Counted from the first letter of the stretch, positions 37,615-51,055 are shown. The stretch: 64,000 nt of DNA from Enterococcus crotali (GCF_000633635.1 NZ_AYPQ01000001.1:902820-966819), one strand, 5' to 3'. The notes: generated by a model not told the origin, from the letters alone. Numbers and translations are program-made.

Positions 37615-39138
37615 CTATGTGGTCAATATTTTTTTAGGCTGTAATCTTAAAATTCCGATGGACGATAAAAGAATCGAGAAGAAACTAATCAAAATACCTA
37701 ATCCTGCTAAGATTGCAATCTCTTTTGGTTGAACAGAGATATTCAACTCTTCAATAGCATTTTTTGTTTCTTCAGAACTCTTGCTAAGTCTGTTCATATC
37801 ACCTCTAGGACCACCTTGTTTTTGTTCTCCTCCACCCATTCCAGGAGAACCTTCTTGATTATTCCCTGTTTGCTGAATAGTTTCTGTTTGTTGATTGATC
37901 AATTGCTCACCAACTACATTCCCTACGATGCCGCCACTAACAGTCGCAATCGCTAACGCGACTAGCATACAAATAATGATTTCACTAAAAAATTGTAAAA
38001 CAACTTTGAAACGAGACTCTCCCAGCGACAATAATACACCTATCTCATATCGTCTTTCCCTAATAGTCATCATCACGATCAAGGTCAAAATGATCACTCC
38101 AGCCACCGCTACCAAAATAACAATGTTTTTTGCAAAACTTGCAACATTATTCAATGGTTGCAGCATTTGTTGGTAGGCTTGATCATTCGTTTGTAAACTG
38201 AAGCTGTCTGTATCGATCAGTTTTTCAGCTTTTTCAACAAAAGAATCCATTTGTTTTGGATCATCAAGAGTATAAGCTGCAGAGTCGATCGTCCCTTTTG
38301 AATCATCCCCTTTTAAGGTATTAGCAAATGTGTAAGAAGTATAAAGGGTGTTCGCTGGATTTAAAAAATTAAACATCATCCCCATACTGTCACCATTCTC
38401 GGAAGTTTCGTAAATCCCTTTAACGATTAGTTCATAGCTTTTTGTCTCATCTTCCGGATCTGTCACTTTGAAGCTATCACCGACTTTCAGCTCATTTGCC
38501 TCAGCCAAAGTTTGTTCAATAACAACATTAGCTGAACCTTCGTCTGATTCACTGATTCCTTCTCCACTGATAATTTTGGCAACACCTTCAGAAAAATCAC
38601 TTTGCTTTGCCAGATCCATTACACCACTTATTTGAAAATCACTTTGTTTTGAACCAGACATTGGTCCGCCGCCCATACGACCGCCTTCTCGAGGCTGCTC
38701 TTCTGGTATTTCATTGCTTTGACTCCCCTCAGTAGATGACATTGTGGCCTCACTTTCAGATTCATTGGAAATCGGTGTGATACCATCGCCTGCTCCAGCT
38801 GAAGATGATGCTAGAAAAGAATAGGATTTCACATTATCCAGTGCTGCAATCTTTTGCGCATCTGCTAATGAAACTGGCGTTAAACTAAAACTACCTGGAT
38901 CTGGTCTCTCACCACTATCACTCTCCTGACTTTTTTTCATTGCAGCTTCTCGATTAGCTGAAAGCGTGACGGTTGCACCTACACTTTTTTTAGCATTTTC
39001 CGTTGCTGTCAGCGCCGCACTTTGAATCGTTAATCCAGCCAAAACAAAAATCAAGATAGCGGAAAAAACAGCACATAATAAAAATGTTCGTCCCTTTTTT
39101 GTTTTCATGCTTACTATTGCTCGTTTAATAAAATTCAT
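37615..39138 (-). CDS. FtsX-like ABC transporter permease
   Basis: The 507-residue protein has one N-terminal helix (FLLCAVFSAILIFVLAGLT), a large extracellular domain (about 45-320) that is unusually rich in Ser, Glu and Gly, and three C-terminal helices (IVILVAVAGVIILTLIVMM and following), the MacB/FtsX layout. A second low-complexity Gly/Gln-rich loop (about 430-460) lies between the last helices. AGGAGG precedes the ATG. The pair may export peptides or act in envelope-stress sensing; the sequence does not decide. Confidence 0.88.
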   Translation of the reverse strand: MNFIKRAIVSMKTKKGRTFLLCAVFSAILIFVLAGLTIQSAALTATENAKKSVGATVTLSANREAAMKKSQESDSGERPDPGSFSLTPVSLADAQKIAALDNVKSYSFLASSSAGAGDGITPISNESESEATMSSTEGSQSNEIPEEQPREGGRMGGGPMSGSKQSDFQISGVMDLAKQSDFSEGVAKIISGEGISESDEGSANVVIEQTLAEANELKVGDSFKVTDPEDETKSYELIVKGIYETSENGDSMGMMFNFLNPANTLYTSYTFANTLKGDDSKGTIDSAAYTLDDPKQMDSFVEKAEKLIDTDSFSLQTNDQAYQQMLQPLNNVASFAKNIVILVAVAGVIILTLIVMMTIRERRYEIGVLLSLGESRFKVVLQFFSEIIICMLVALAIATVSGGIVGNVVGEQLINQQTETIQQTGNNQEGSPGMGGGEQKQGGPRGDMNRLSKSSEETKNAIEELNISVQPKEIAILAGLGILISFFSILLSSIGILRLQPKKILTT

Positions 39139-39462
39139 ATAATTCCTCCTTGATTTATCACTAACCCCACTACGCTTTCGTTGAAAATCATAAAAATAAA
39201 ATAGCTGTTCTTTTTCTATCTTTCATTTTGGACTTCAAGCATCACTTGGAACTTATCTGAGCGTAGTGCTTGTGAACAGGTACAACATTAGTTCATCTAC
39301 CTTAAACAAACCTTAAATCAGAATCGTACTTTGTCTTTTATCTGACCTTGCAAATCTATTGAAAAAATGATTAAATGGTTGTGATCGTATTTTTAGTTGA
39401 ACGGTCTGGATAATTTTTGATATGATTGTAATAACTTATTTTTTGAAAGGAACGAAAGGTAT
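39139..39462. other. Intergenic region, divergent ABC permease and beta-lactamase-like gene
   Basis: This 324-base AT-rich interval should hold two divergent promoters. I see no convincing -35/-10 pair with good spacing, no hairpin with a T run and no small ORF with a good ribosome binding site. Two CGTAGTG-containing stretches (around 39172 and 39262) are the only repeated motif and may be chance. Confidence 0.3.
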
Positions 39463-40417
39463 TTGGAAAAAAAGAAAATGACTCTATATGGGATGATTTT
39501 CTCTATTTGTTTCTTTTTGATTGTGTCGTTCTTTTTTTCACCTCATACAGTAGACTACGCAAATGAAACAGAATCGAGTGAAAAAATTCCTATTCCAGCA
39601 AAAAAAACGGATGATTCTGCCGTTAAAAATATAAAAACTCCTGAAAAGGAATCTCCTGAATTGACAGATTTTTACCATAAAGTCGAGCAAACCATGATAG
39701 ATGCTGCTAAAAACTTCAACGGCGATGTTGGAATGACTTATGTAGACTTAACAACGGGAAAGCAAATTTCAGTCAACGGAACAACAGAATTTTACAGTGC
39801 CAGTACAATCAAGGTTCCTTTAGCTATGATGATTGCTGACAAAGTTCAATCTGGTAGTTTAAAATGGGATGATCAGCTTACTTTTAACGAAAAAGAAGAC
39901 TATGAGGATGGGACTGGAATTATCATCAATGATATTCAGCCAAAGTATTCACTAAGAACATTACAAGAATACAGCATCACGTATTCTGACAATATTGCTA
40001 AAAATATGTTGTATGACACATTTGGCGGAGATATTGCGGCGAAAAAAGCCTCTATGCTCATTTCTTGCAAAAAGAAACCGAATGGGACGATGCAAAATTT
40101 ACTTCTGAGGACGCAGCAAAAATACTCAAAATCCTCTACAAAGAAAAAGCAACAAATCAGGAGTATCAAACAATTTATGACTACATGAAAAATACAGTCT
40201 TTCATGAACGAATGGATACACCCACAACATCGGGTAAAGTAGCACACAAAATTGGATCATATGCGGGTTTTCTACATGATATTGGTATTTTAGAAACAGA
40301 GCAGCCATTCATTCTCACCATATTTACTAATGGACAAACAGATGCTGGTATTCCATTTATTGCTTCGGTTACAGATCAGTTGTGGAACATTCAAAGTAAT
40401 GACTATCCCAAAAATAA
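39463..40417 (+). pseudogene. Class A beta-lactamase-fold serine hydrolase, frameshifted
   Basis: The N-terminus is a membrane anchor (ILFSICFFLIVSFFF-like stretch) followed by a charged linker. The hydrolase domain has the Ser-x-x-Lys motif STIKVPLAM, the SDN motif (YSDNIAKNML) and, in the second frame, KIGSYAGFLHD where KTG is expected. The frame changes at 40042-40047, a run of six A; a seventh would read AAKKSLYAHFLQKETEW. A second missing A at 40410-40414 would restore a stop at 40417 just ahead of the terminator, while the frame as given runs to 40487 into ntpD. Both suggest consensus errors. Relatives are wall-active enzymes or lactamases. Confidence 0.8.
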
Positions 40418-40462
40418 AGCTATGATAATGGAATTATCCACTATCACAGCTTTATTTTTTAT
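40413..40462. terminator. Bidirectional terminator between the serine hydrolase and ntpD
   Basis: AATAAAGCT (40413-40421) pairs with AGCTTTATT (40448-40456), with inner pairing GATAATGG/CCACTATC and T runs on both strands. Confidence 0.75.
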
Positions 40463-41097
40463 GTGGCATTGCTGCCCATATTTTTAATTTTAATGAGACG
40501 AGTAATCTCACTACGCTCGTTTTCTTCCAACTTCATTTGAATATAATAGATCGTTTCTTCTAACTGAGGAATCGTCATGTACTCTAAGGCATTTACACGT
40601 CGCCGCGTTTTTTCGATTTCTTCTGACATCAGCTGGCACGTCTTCTCCACTTCAGCTAGTTCCAATAATTTCGGCAAAATAGTCGAAATTTTATCAAAAA
40701 CACTATCTAATTCTGCATTTGAATTTAGATAACCATAATTCAAAGGCGCTTGTGTCACCGTTTCATCATAGTGAAAGTTCATGATTGGTACAGTAACGCT
40801 CATAATATTTTTTTCAATCACATCTAATGTGATATCATCAGCCGGTACAGCTACTAATTCTTCAATGAATGCTTCATTTAAAGTAGCATTAGCCAATACA
40901 AAATTAGACAATGCCGTCGTCAATTCCTGCTCTACATCGATCCGTAACTGATTATTTTTTTTGACAAGCAAGATAAAACGACGCATCAGTTCATCTTGTT
41001 TATCTTTTAATAATTTGTGCCCACGCGTTGCTGTGCCAAGTTGTTTTTTTAAACGAGAGAGTTCCATTCTTGTAGGATTCACATTTAACCGAGCCAC
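40459..41097 (-). CDS. ntpD: V-type Na+-ATPase subunit D
   Basis: The 212-residue central-stalk subunit is a long antiparallel coiled coil ([32 protein letters not shown] at the start; [20 protein letters not shown] at the end), which turns inside the A3B3 ring. The start is GTG with GGAG upstream. It is the last gene of the operon; the ntpH and ntpJ genes that follow in E. hirae are absent here. Confidence 0.95.
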   Translation of the reverse strand: MARLNVNPTRMELSRLKKQLGTATRGHKLLKDKQDELMRRFILLVKKNNQLRIDVEQELTTALSNFVLANATLNEAFIEELVAVPADDITLDVIEKNIMSVTVPIMNFHYDETVTQAPLNYGYLNSNAELDSVFDKISTILPKLLELAEVEKTCQLMSEEIEKTRRRVNALEYMTIPQLEETIYYIQMKLEENERSEITRLIKIKNMGSNAT

Positions 41098-41103
41098 TTT
41101 TGA

Positions 41104-44254
<3,151 letters not shown>

Positions 44255-44260
44255 AATCAT

Positions 44261-44381
44261 TCCTCCTATTCAGTAAAGCTGAGCAGGCGTTTAGCTTTTA
44301 AACAAATTAATTTATCTATTTGCCAAAAGATCTAGCCTGCGAATTTAAATCACACCTACTGCTGAACATCTCTTCAACAGT
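44261..44381 (-). other. Intercistronic spacer with long imperfect hairpin
   Basis: A 121-base gap separates two V-ATPase genes that are usually close. It contains GCAGGC at 44283-44288 and GCCTGC at 44335-44340 as ends of an imperfect stem of roughly 20 bp (TAG, TTTT and CAAA blocks also pair). There is no U run, so an mRNA-processing or stability element is more likely than a terminator. Confidence 0.4.
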
Positions 44382-44693
44382 CTACAAAATATTCTGACCA
44401 ACGGCTCTTTCAACATTATCCTGAATTTCCTTCAAGCCGATACCTTTAGTTCCATTATGACTTGGGATCAGTATAATCGCCGGAGTGACTTCACTTTTAT
44501 ACCGTTGAATCGTTTCAACGGCTAATTCAGAAGCATCTTCTGTCACAAAGATAACGCCAAAATTATTCTTTGCCATTGATTCGATCGTCTCTCTAACTTG
44601 ATTTGACGAAACCGCGTAAACAACCTCAAAGCCAAAAAGTTTGAAAGGCATCACAGAATCTCTATCACCGATTACACCGATTTTATACACCAT
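44382..44693 (-). CDS. ntpG: V-type Na+-ATPase subunit F (NtpG)
   Basis: The 103-residue rotor subunit ([20 protein letters not shown]...[18 protein letters not shown]) binds subunit D in the central stalk. It is close in sequence to E. hirae NtpG, including the end [10 protein letters not shown]. It overlaps the end of ntpC by 11 bases. Confidence 0.95.
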   Translation of the reverse strand: MVYKIGVIGDRDSVMPFKLFGFEVVYAVSSNQVRETIESMAKNNFGVIFVTEDASELAVETIQRYKSEVTPAIILIPSHNGTKGIGLKEIQDNVERAVGQNIL

Positions 44694-45684
44694 CTGTCAC
44701 ACGCATCCTTTCTCTAATGACTTCTATTGGAAAATCACTTCGTTTACTAACTAAAATCAAGCGTAGATTCTTCCATTCCACTTCCTTAGCATTTAAAAAA
44801 GCCAGCAGCGGCAATGGACCAAACGCCATGATTTTTGCTTTATCATACAAACTTGTCAGATAATTATCTTTGACTTTTTCAAATGCAACCAAATCCAATT
44901 CTTTGGTTTCAGCAGAAACAATCGGTGCGAGCAAGGTACCATAACTCGTTCCTAAAACAAATTCTGTAAACACAGCTAATGACTGGTCTGTATATTCTAA
45001 AAATTGTTCTTTTGAAATATTGCCTGAACTGGATAAAACTGTTGATAAGAAATTTTCATGCTGTCCTTGAATAATTCCTCTAGCCATTGTGGAAATATTG
45101 GTTAAATCAATAAAAGCTATGACCTCTGCTTTGATATCTTGATCACCTATTTTTTCAGCTAACTGGCGTTGAAAGGTTAGAAAATTCCGATCATAGATAA
45201 TATCGATTGCCTGTAGCATAGAAGATTCTTGAAAATAATCCAATACTTCAAGAATCGCTGACATTAATGCCTCTGGTAATTCTGTCGATAGACGTGTACG
45301 AATTGCACTTTTTAACGTCTCAATGGAATAACGACCATCATCAATAAACAGATAATCCAACTCTTTTCCAGTTAGCTCAGCTTTAGTCAAAACTTTTAAA
45401 TTATGAAACGTGATTCTAGATGTATAGATTGTTATGACTTCTGGTTCTGGCGCCATTTCGTACAACCATTCATATAATCTGCCTTTCTCTTTTGAATAGA
45501 TATATTCAAACCGTTCAGTGAAATCAGCTGTCATATACGCACCATACACAGTATTTTTCAAAATATCCTTTAGTTCTTCTGTATTTTTAGCATTCAATAA
45601 TTGTTCATATTGAGCATTACTCAATAATTCTGTTTCTTTAAGACGAATCAAAGGATTGATTTGATTATATGCAGTCTCTTTCAT
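44683..45684 (-). CDS. ntpC: V-type Na+-ATPase subunit C/d
   Basis: The 333-residue funnel-shaped socket subunit links the membrane ring to the central stalk. The helical repeats ([40 protein letters not shown]) fit the AC39/NtpC family. AGGAGG precedes the ATG. A 97-base gap to ntpE upstream shows no feature I can name. Confidence 0.94.
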   Translation of the reverse strand: MKETAYNQINPLIRLKETELLSNAQYEQLLNAKNTEELKDILKNTVYGAYMTADFTERFEYIYSKEKGRLYEWLYEMAPEPEVITIYTSRITFHNLKVLTKAELTGKELDYLFIDDGRYSIETLKSAIRTRLSTELPEALMSAILEVLDYFQESSMLQAIDIIYDRNFLTFQRQLAEKIGDQDIKAEVIAFIDLTNISTMARGIIQGQHENFLSTVLSSSGNISKEQFLEYTDQSLAVFTEFVLGTSYGTLLAPIVSAETKELDLVAFEKVKDNYLTSLYDKAKIMAFGPLPLLAFLNAKEVEWKNLRLILVSKRSDFPIEVIRERMRVTDGV

Positions 45685-45781
45685 CAGGATCCTCCTAATC
45701 TAGTAAGTAACGATGTTCCTCTTAGTCATCTTGAGCTTAGCTAGATAACACATTGCAAAACATACTCTTTAAACATTCGTT

Positions 45782-46363
45782 TTATTGAAACAACAGTTCC
45801 GCTATTTTAAAGCTTTCCATTTTTTTGATTTCCTGAACAAGGGTAGAAAATAAAAAGTTATATTCGATTCCCTCTTTGGCAATAATAAATCCGCCAACAG
45901 CTGGAATCACTTCTTTCTCTAATCTCAGAGTCAACCGATCAGTAGAATGTGCCAACAACCATTGTTCTGACAACTTTCCTTTTGAAAAAGCACCTAATTG
46001 CAACACAACTTCGCCTTCAATCGGTAGTTGAACAATGATTTGCTGAGCAAATAGCTGAAATTCACTCTCTGACCATTGATTCATCCGCCCGACTGCTTCT
46101 GTAAATAACTGTTCTAAGTAGCCTTGTTTTTGATTCAATGTGGCTTGTTTGATCTCCAACTGTTGTCGATTTTGTTTTTGCTTAAATGATTTATTGACCT
46201 GTTCTTCATTTTTTTCGATTATTTTACTCTCTTGTAAAATCAAGGCTTCTTCTTGTTCTTGATATTCTCGGTCGATCCGTTTCATTTCTGCTTCTTTCAT
46301 CTCCGAAACTTCTGTTTGACCTTTTTTTAGAATTTGCTCGACGATTTTTTCGATTGCATCCAT
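45782..46363 (-). CDS. ntpE: V-type Na+-ATPase subunit E
   Basis: The 193-residue peripheral-stalk subunit has a long charged N-terminal coiled coil (about 1-85, rich in Glu, Gln and Lys) and a globular C-terminal head (VIPAVGGFIIAKEGIEYNFLFSTLVQ). It pairs with NtpF to form stators. AGGAGG precedes the ATG. Confidence 0.94.
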   Translation of the reverse strand: MDAIEKIVEQILKKGQTEVSEMKEAEMKRIDREYQEQEEALILQESKIIEKNEEQVNKSFKQKQNRQQLEIKQATLNQKQGYLEQLFTEAVGRMNQWSESEFQLFAQQIIVQLPIEGEVVLQLGAFSKGKLSEQWLLAHSTDRLTLRLEKEVIPAVGGFIIAKEGIEYNFLFSTLVQEIKKMESFKIAELLFQ

Positions 46364-46376
46364 GTTTTTCCTCCTG

Positions 46377-46865
<489 letters not shown>

Positions 46866-48869
46866 CTATTCTTTGACTTTTGATTTTTTTTCAATGTTCA
46901 TATATTTTTCTTCTGTTTTTAGCGGTTTAAACGCACGACCACCGCCAGAGTAGAATTTTCCGAAAAACTCCACATATTGTAGACGTGCACCATGTACATA
47001 AGCACTCAATAAGCTTAAAAAGAGATTCAATGCATGCAAAGCAATAATCAATAAAATTCCGACTGTAAACCTAGCTACAGGCGGCATAAATGCTACTAGC
47101 ATATTAAAAGCTGCAGCAATACTCCCACCAGAAATCCCTAACGCCATTAGTCGAGTATAGCTGACTAAATCTCCAATATAACTGGTCAACCCATATAAAC
47201 CATATAATCCTTTAGCCAAGCCTTTAACTTTTGATTTCGTTTGAATAATCGGCACGATCACAATAGATAACGCAGATATGACTGCTACAACAATCCCTGC
47301 TGTCACTAATCCGTCATTATCGAATACCAGCATCCCCAAAACAATAATCAAAATACCTACCAATAACCCTTGCCAAGCAAAGCTTTCGCTGATACTATCC
47401 AAATATCGTTTGCGCTTGGTCAGTTCGATCCCATTGACCATTAACCCAGTTAATAGCTGAATAAATCCGAAAATAACCGATAAAATCAAAATCGTATTGA
47501 CATCTTCTGTGGTCGATAAAATTGGAAATGGCAGTTGAATACCAAACAATACTTTTGGCAAAGCCTCGCCAAAAATCGACCCATAAATAAAACCCCAGAT
47601 AATTGTTGGAAACGATAAAATCAGAAAGAAATCAGCAAACCGCTTCATTCCACGTGGTAAAACTAAAAACTTTAGTGCAAGTAATGCACCAAAAAGCATT
47701 AATAAACCATAGCCAATATCAGCCACCATCATTCCAAAAAATACCATATAAAATGGTGTCATGATCGGCGTTGGATCGATTTCATCATATTTTGGCAAGC
47801 TATACATCTCCGTAAGCATCTCAAATGGTGTCACGAGAGAATTATTTTTTAACTTTACTGGGATATCCGTTTGAATTTCAGTGGCTGTCGGCTGGTCAAA
47901 AGCGATATACACTTCATTCTTTGGCAATGTGTCTTCTAATGCACTCGTCAATTCTCGTTTTTCATCTACTGGAATCCACCCTTGCATAATAAAGAAATAC
48001 GTTGTATTCAACAGATGTTTTTTCGCTTCTTCACGATGAATATACGCATAGGTCATCTCTTCAGCAAGAAACAATTCTTCCAAATGAGCTCGATGAGAAG
48101 ACAGCTCGCTCTTAGTGTGCTTTTCTTGTTCGACAAGTAATGCCAATTGTTCCTTATTCTGTTGGTAGGCTTCTTTAGGCAGGATATCGTATGGATAATT
48201 GAATTCGTTAAAACTATAACGTGCGGTGATTTCCGCGACCTGTGCTAGTTGACTTTTTAAATAAACCAAGCTGTAATACACATGATTTTGACTATGATAA
48301 ATTTCCTCGACATAAATAGAGTCAAGGTTTTCTAGATCTGCTAAAAATAACGTATGGTTGGCTGAACTGATCGAGCCAAGTAAAATATCTGTATTTTCAG
48401 ATGGATTCATTTTGGGGACGATATCTAAATATTGCCAACGAGCAAGCCATTTTTCCTTGGATAACAGCTCTTTTCTGGTAGAATCAATTCTCGCCAATTC
48501 CCTTTTTAGCTCAGCTATTTCCTTTAAATAACCACTGATTTTCCCTTCATCAAAATTCTCTTCCAATGAAGTCAGTGTCCGAACCTGTCTTTTTAACGGT
48601 TTATTTTTTGAGGAGCTCTCTGAAAAACGTTCGATAAATGTTAATGAATCTTGAATTTCCAACAACATTGTTTGAAAACGTTTCTTTTGACTGTCATCTT
48701 CTGCCAATAATGTTTGGGCGAAGTTTTTTTCTATATAAGAACTATCTACATTTGAATGAAAAAAATCTTTGATCTCGATTGCTTGCATCCCTTGAATGGC
48801 TTGAAGAATTGCTTCTTCTTTTTCTGAAGCAGCTATGATCGTCATTTTTTCCATTTTATTGACTGCCAT
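46866..48869 (-). CDS. ntpI: V-type Na+-ATPase subunit I (a)
   Basis: The 667-residue membrane stator has a cytoplasmic N-terminal half with coiled coils (about 1-340) and a C-terminal half with about eight helices. The key arginine region is in SYTRLMALGISGGSIAAAFN, in the ion half-channel facing the K ring. It overlaps the end of ntpF by 14 bases. Confidence 0.95.
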   Translation of the reverse strand: MAVNKMEKMTIIAASEKEEAILQAIQGMQAIEIKDFFHSNVDSSYIEKNFAQTLLAEDDSQKKRFQTMLLEIQDSLTFIERFSESSSKNKPLKRQVRTLTSLEENFDEGKISGYLKEIAELKRELARIDSTRKELLSKEKWLARWQYLDIVPKMNPSENTDILLGSISSANHTLFLADLENLDSIYVEEIYHSQNHVYYSLVYLKSQLAQVAEITARYSFNEFNYPYDILPKEAYQQNKEQLALLVEQEKHTKSELSSHRAHLEELFLAEEMTYAYIHREEAKKHLLNTTYFFIMQGWIPVDEKRELTSALEDTLPKNEVYIAFDQPTATEIQTDIPVKLKNNSLVTPFEMLTEMYSLPKYDEIDPTPIMTPFYMVFFGMMVADIGYGLLMLFGALLALKFLVLPRGMKRFADFFLILSFPTIIWGFIYGSIFGEALPKVLFGIQLPFPILSTTEDVNTILILSVIFGFIQLLTGLMVNGIELTKRKRYLDSISESFAWQGLLVGILIIVLGMLVFDNDGLVTAGIVVAVISALSIVIVPIIQTKSKVKGLAKGLYGLYGLTSYIGDLVSYTRLMALGISGGSIAAAFNMLVAFMPPVARFTVGILLIIALHALNLFLSLLSAYVHGARLQYVEFFGKFYSGGGRAFKPLKTEEKYMNIEKKSKVKE

Positions 48870-49182
48870 AGATTTTTTTCACCCTTTCTATTACATAATC
48901 AATAATAGATTCCTGATTCTTTTCATATTTTTCTCTAAAATCTTGATTTTGTTCTTTCGCTTCACTTAGTAAAATATCTTTTTCTTTTTGCAGCTCCGCG
49001 TTTTTTTGTGTCTCTAATTCATGAAGAAGTGCTGTGATTTTCTCCTGACTTACCATTTGTTTTTGCTTGAATTCCTCTGCTTTTTTTTGTTCGTATAAGT
49101 CAAGTTCCGTTTTAACCGTTTGTCTCATTGTTTCAACATTTATTTCTGCTTCGCGAATTTTATCTAGTGCCTCTAAAACCAT
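48856..49182 (-). CDS. ntpF: V-type Na+-ATPase subunit F/G-like stator (NtpF)
   Basis: The 108-residue protein is almost entirely a charged coiled coil (ALDKIREAEINVETMRQTVKTE...YVIERVKKIYGS). It is the first gene of the operon, as in E. hirae, and pairs with NtpE as a peripheral stalk. GGGGTG precedes the ATG. Confidence 0.93.
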   Translation of the reverse strand: MVLEALDKIREAEINVETMRQTVKTELDLYEQKKAEEFKQKQMVSQEKITALLHELETQKNAELQKEKDILLSEAKEQNQDFREKYEKNQESIIDYVIERVKKIYGSQ

Positions 49183-49222
49183 TTTTTCACCCCTAGCATC
49201 AGATTATTTTGTCTTCATCCTT

Positions 49223-49251
49223 ATTATTCAATGTCTACCCTTTTATTACAA
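49223..49251 (-). promoter_or_regulatory. Promoter of the ntp operon
   Basis: On the minus strand TTGTAA (49246-49251), 17 bases, AATAAT (49223-49228), about 40 bases ahead of ntpF. Confidence 0.5.
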
Positions 49252-49318
49252 TCAAAAAGAGAATAACTCTTGCTTTTTTTAACGCAAATCGTATTCCCTT
49301 AAAAATTTTGATTGAAAA

Positions 49319-49411
49319 ATAAAAAAAGGGCGTAAGTTCAAAAAACCATTCTTCTCACCCCTTGAAGAACCTGATCCTTGAAGCTTGCGCCCAACCATTT
49401 TTATTCATATG
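49319..49411 (-). ncRNA. Putative small RNA 1
   Basis: On the minus strand a promoter TTGTAA (49440-49445), 17 bases, TAAGAT (49417-49422) would start a transcript near 49410. It ends in GGGCG-C-AAG..TTCAA (49392 to 49378) paired with TTGAACTTACGCCC (49341 to 49328) and a run of seven U. Between the arms TTCTTC and GAAGAA pair around a loop AAGGGGTGA. No gene lies between promoter and terminator, so a free RNA of about 90 nt is expected. The short frame inside starts at the RNA end and lacks a ribosome binding site. Confidence 0.55.
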
Positions 49412-49477
49412 TCTGTATCTTAGCAAAAAAATACTAAAATTACAACTGATTTTCTAGTAAACTTTATCTGACTTATA

Positions 49478-49557
49478 AAAAAAAGTCCACCTTCATTTGA
49501 AGATGGACAAGGAGTCTTACTCATGAGAGTAAATGAAAAAAAGTTTATTGTTAGGAT
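49478..49557 (-). ncRNA. Putative small RNA 2 with anti-SD motif
   Basis: On the minus strand TTGTAA (49587-49592), 17 bases, TAAGAT (49564-49569) gives a start near 49557. The RNA has a 6-bp hairpin (TTACTC/GAGTAA, 49517-49532), then the single-stranded ACUCCUUGU (CTCCTT complement at 49509-49514), then an 11-bp terminator GTCCATCTTCA/TGAAGGTGGAC (49508 to 49485) and eight U. The arrangement is that of a trans-acting RNA that pairs with ribosome binding sites. A related copy lies at 51990-52062. Confidence 0.6.
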
Positions 49558-49611
49558 AAGTTTATCTTACTACCCTACTTCTATTTTTACAAATAATACG
49601 CACAGTAATCT

Positions 49612-49929
49612 CTAAAAAAAGAAAGCTTCTAATTCATATGGCGCACGACTTACTCGCTCGACAATCGTTTCTTTCCAGACATCAGTGAACCAATCATACT
49701 GCATTTGATTGATAATACTTTTTTTCAATTCAACCATAAACGATTCTTCATTGATCTCGTCTTCATAAAATGAGCCCATCAAGGCTATAAGTTTCGTGTT
49801 ATTATGTTGCTGAAATCGATATACTCGACCCTTTTCTATGTAATAAAACCAATGATTAATAATAATTGCAAAACGATCTTCTCTATTTTCCAATAAGATC
49901 CTAAACTTTTCAGGTGTGATTTTTTGCAT
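49612..49929 (-). CDS. Hypothetical 105-aa protein
   Basis: I do not recognise it. It has no signal peptide or membrane segment, is aromatic-rich (NHWFYYIEKGRVYRFQQ; MQYDWFTDVWKE) and ends in AFFF. The frame fills the space between small RNA 2 and the next divergent gene, and AAGGAG is seen near the start (CAAAAAATCA preceded by AGTAAAAGGAGTACAG). It looks like a small cytoplasmic alpha/beta protein. Confidence 0.65.
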   Translation of the reverse strand: MQKITPEKFRILLENREDRFAIIINHWFYYIEKGRVYRFQQHNNTKLIALMGSFYEDEINEESFMVELKKSIINQMQYDWFTDVWKETIVERVSRAPYELEAFFF

Positions 49930-50265
49930 AACTGTACTCCTTTTACTATTCCCTACTACCCATCAATAAGAATTATTTTAGATTAAATCAAGTGAATAAA
50001 CATAAAAACTACTCTTTTTCATTTTTGTTTAACTAGTTTTTGACCAAAATCCTTGTTTATCATATCAAACATTTAATGGATAGACAATCTTAGTTTGAAT
50101 CAAGACTTCTTTTTCAATCTTCAAATTATGATAATCTGATTGAATTCTTAAAAAAGTGAATAAAACGGGTGATTTTTCAAATTATTTTATTTTTATGTCC
50201 GAAATTCCGTACTATCTGATATAATCAAAGAAAGAGTAATCAATTCAACAACTGGAGGAGAAACA
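49930..50265. other. Intergenic region with divergent starts
   Basis: This 336-base AT-rich interval separates two divergent small genes. TGA-TATAAT (about 50216-50224) is an extended -10 for the right-hand gene. I see no hairpin and no convincing small ORF. Confidence 0.35.
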
Positions 50266-50595
50266 ATGGAACAACATTTGGTAAAGATAACAACAACTTT
50301 CCATAATACATGGTTAGTCTCTCAAAAAAGCGATGCTTTTTCTGAGAAAAATGATATTCTATTTGGCGATACATTGCGGCTATCCATTTCTAAAAATGAT
50401 TCTTACTTTTTTTCAAAAGCGATCGCTTTAACCTATAATCAAGAAATTCTCTCTAGAGAAATACCGACTGATAGTGAGGTCGAGTTTTTTGATTACATGA
50501 AAATGGTTGAAGAGAAATCATTTTCAAAGAGCCTAGCGGCCAAATATGGTTTAGAAGCCTATATCATGCCTGTACCGTTGGAAGAGTCTAATTAA
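50266..50595 (+). CDS. Hypothetical 109-aa protein
   Basis: I do not recognise a family. GGAGGAG precedes the ATG, an extended -10 lies 40 bases upstream and a terminator follows, so this is a real monocistronic gene. The protein is soluble, with an N-terminal beta region (LVKITTTFHNTWLV) and an acidic C-terminal helix (EVEFFDYMKMVEEKSF). It neighbours the peptide/Rgg locus. Confidence 0.65.
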   Translation: MEQHLVKITTTFHNTWLVSQKSDAFSEKNDILFGDTLRLSISKNDSYFFSKAIALTYNQEILSREIPTDSEVEFFDYMKMVEEKSFSKSLAAKYGLEAYIMPVPLEESN

Positions 50596-50608
50596 AAGCA
50601 AATCAAAT

Positions 50609-50678
50609 AATAGCCTCTGATTTACTTCATTCAACAGGAAAAGTAAATCAGAAGCTACTATTTTGCACTTTTTTTGTT
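50609..50678 (+). terminator. Terminator of the 109-aa protein gene
   Basis: TAGCCTCTGATTTACTT (50611-50627) pairs with AAGTAAATCAGAAGCTA (50641-50657) with one mismatch, and T-rich sequence follows (CACTTTTTTT). Confidence 0.65.
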
Positions 50679-50775
50679 ACGCACTTTTTATTTATACATT
50701 TAGTTTTTTAGTTAAATTCTTTGTTTACAAAATTGTTTTCTAATCCAATTTAAATAAGAGATAGTTCAATACGTT

Positions 50776-50841
50776 TTAGACTCCTCCTGTAACTACAAAT
50801 ACAGAAATAGCACTAGCAACAACTGCTATTAATGAAATCAT
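50776..50841 (-). CDS. 21-aa short hydrophobic peptide (SHP-like)
   Basis: The ORF starts at ATG 50839-50841 behind a very strong GTGGAGGTG site and ends in TAA at 50776. The peptide is MISLIAVVASAISVFVVTGGV, uncharged and almost wholly hydrophobic, with a VVTGG-V end that recalls the IIVGG ends of streptococcal SHP pheromones. It is divergent from an Rgg-family regulator 215 bases away, the usual layout for rgg/shp pairs. It is below the size limit of gene callers. A tiny type I toxin is the alternative; lack of Lys/Arg is unusual for either. Confidence 0.55.
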   Translation of the reverse strand: MISLIAVVASAISVFVVTGGV

Positions 50842-51022
50842 AAACACACCTCCACTCATTTTTTTAAAAATCAACGTTTGCAAACAAATAATTTTCCTTA
50901 GGTAAAGAATAACAAACAGACGAAAAAAAATAAAGCCTTAAAATTCAAAAGTGCGAAATTAGCATAAAAATCCGAAAAAATATTTATTTTTTTATTAAAA
51001 ATAGGAATATATTGTTAAATTC

Positions 51023-51034
51023 ATGCTATAATCG
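51023..51034 (+). promoter_or_regulatory. Extended -10 promoter of the Rgg gene
   Basis: TGC-TATAAT just ahead of the AAGGGAG site; the region upstream is a run of A/T with no clear -35. Confidence 0.45.
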
Positions 51035-51055
51035 CATAAGAAGGGAGAGAAACGC

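Noticed and set aside
49357-49408. 17-codon frame (MNKNGWAQAS...) inside small RNA 1
   Set aside because: The ATG lies only a few bases from the predicted RNA start with no ribosome binding site, and the frame runs through the inner hairpin.
49509-49615. Plus-strand small ORF (MRVNEKKFIV...) after AAGGAG
   Set aside because: The paralogous copy at 52012 does not conserve the peptide, while both copies conserve the minus-strand RNA structure and promoters.
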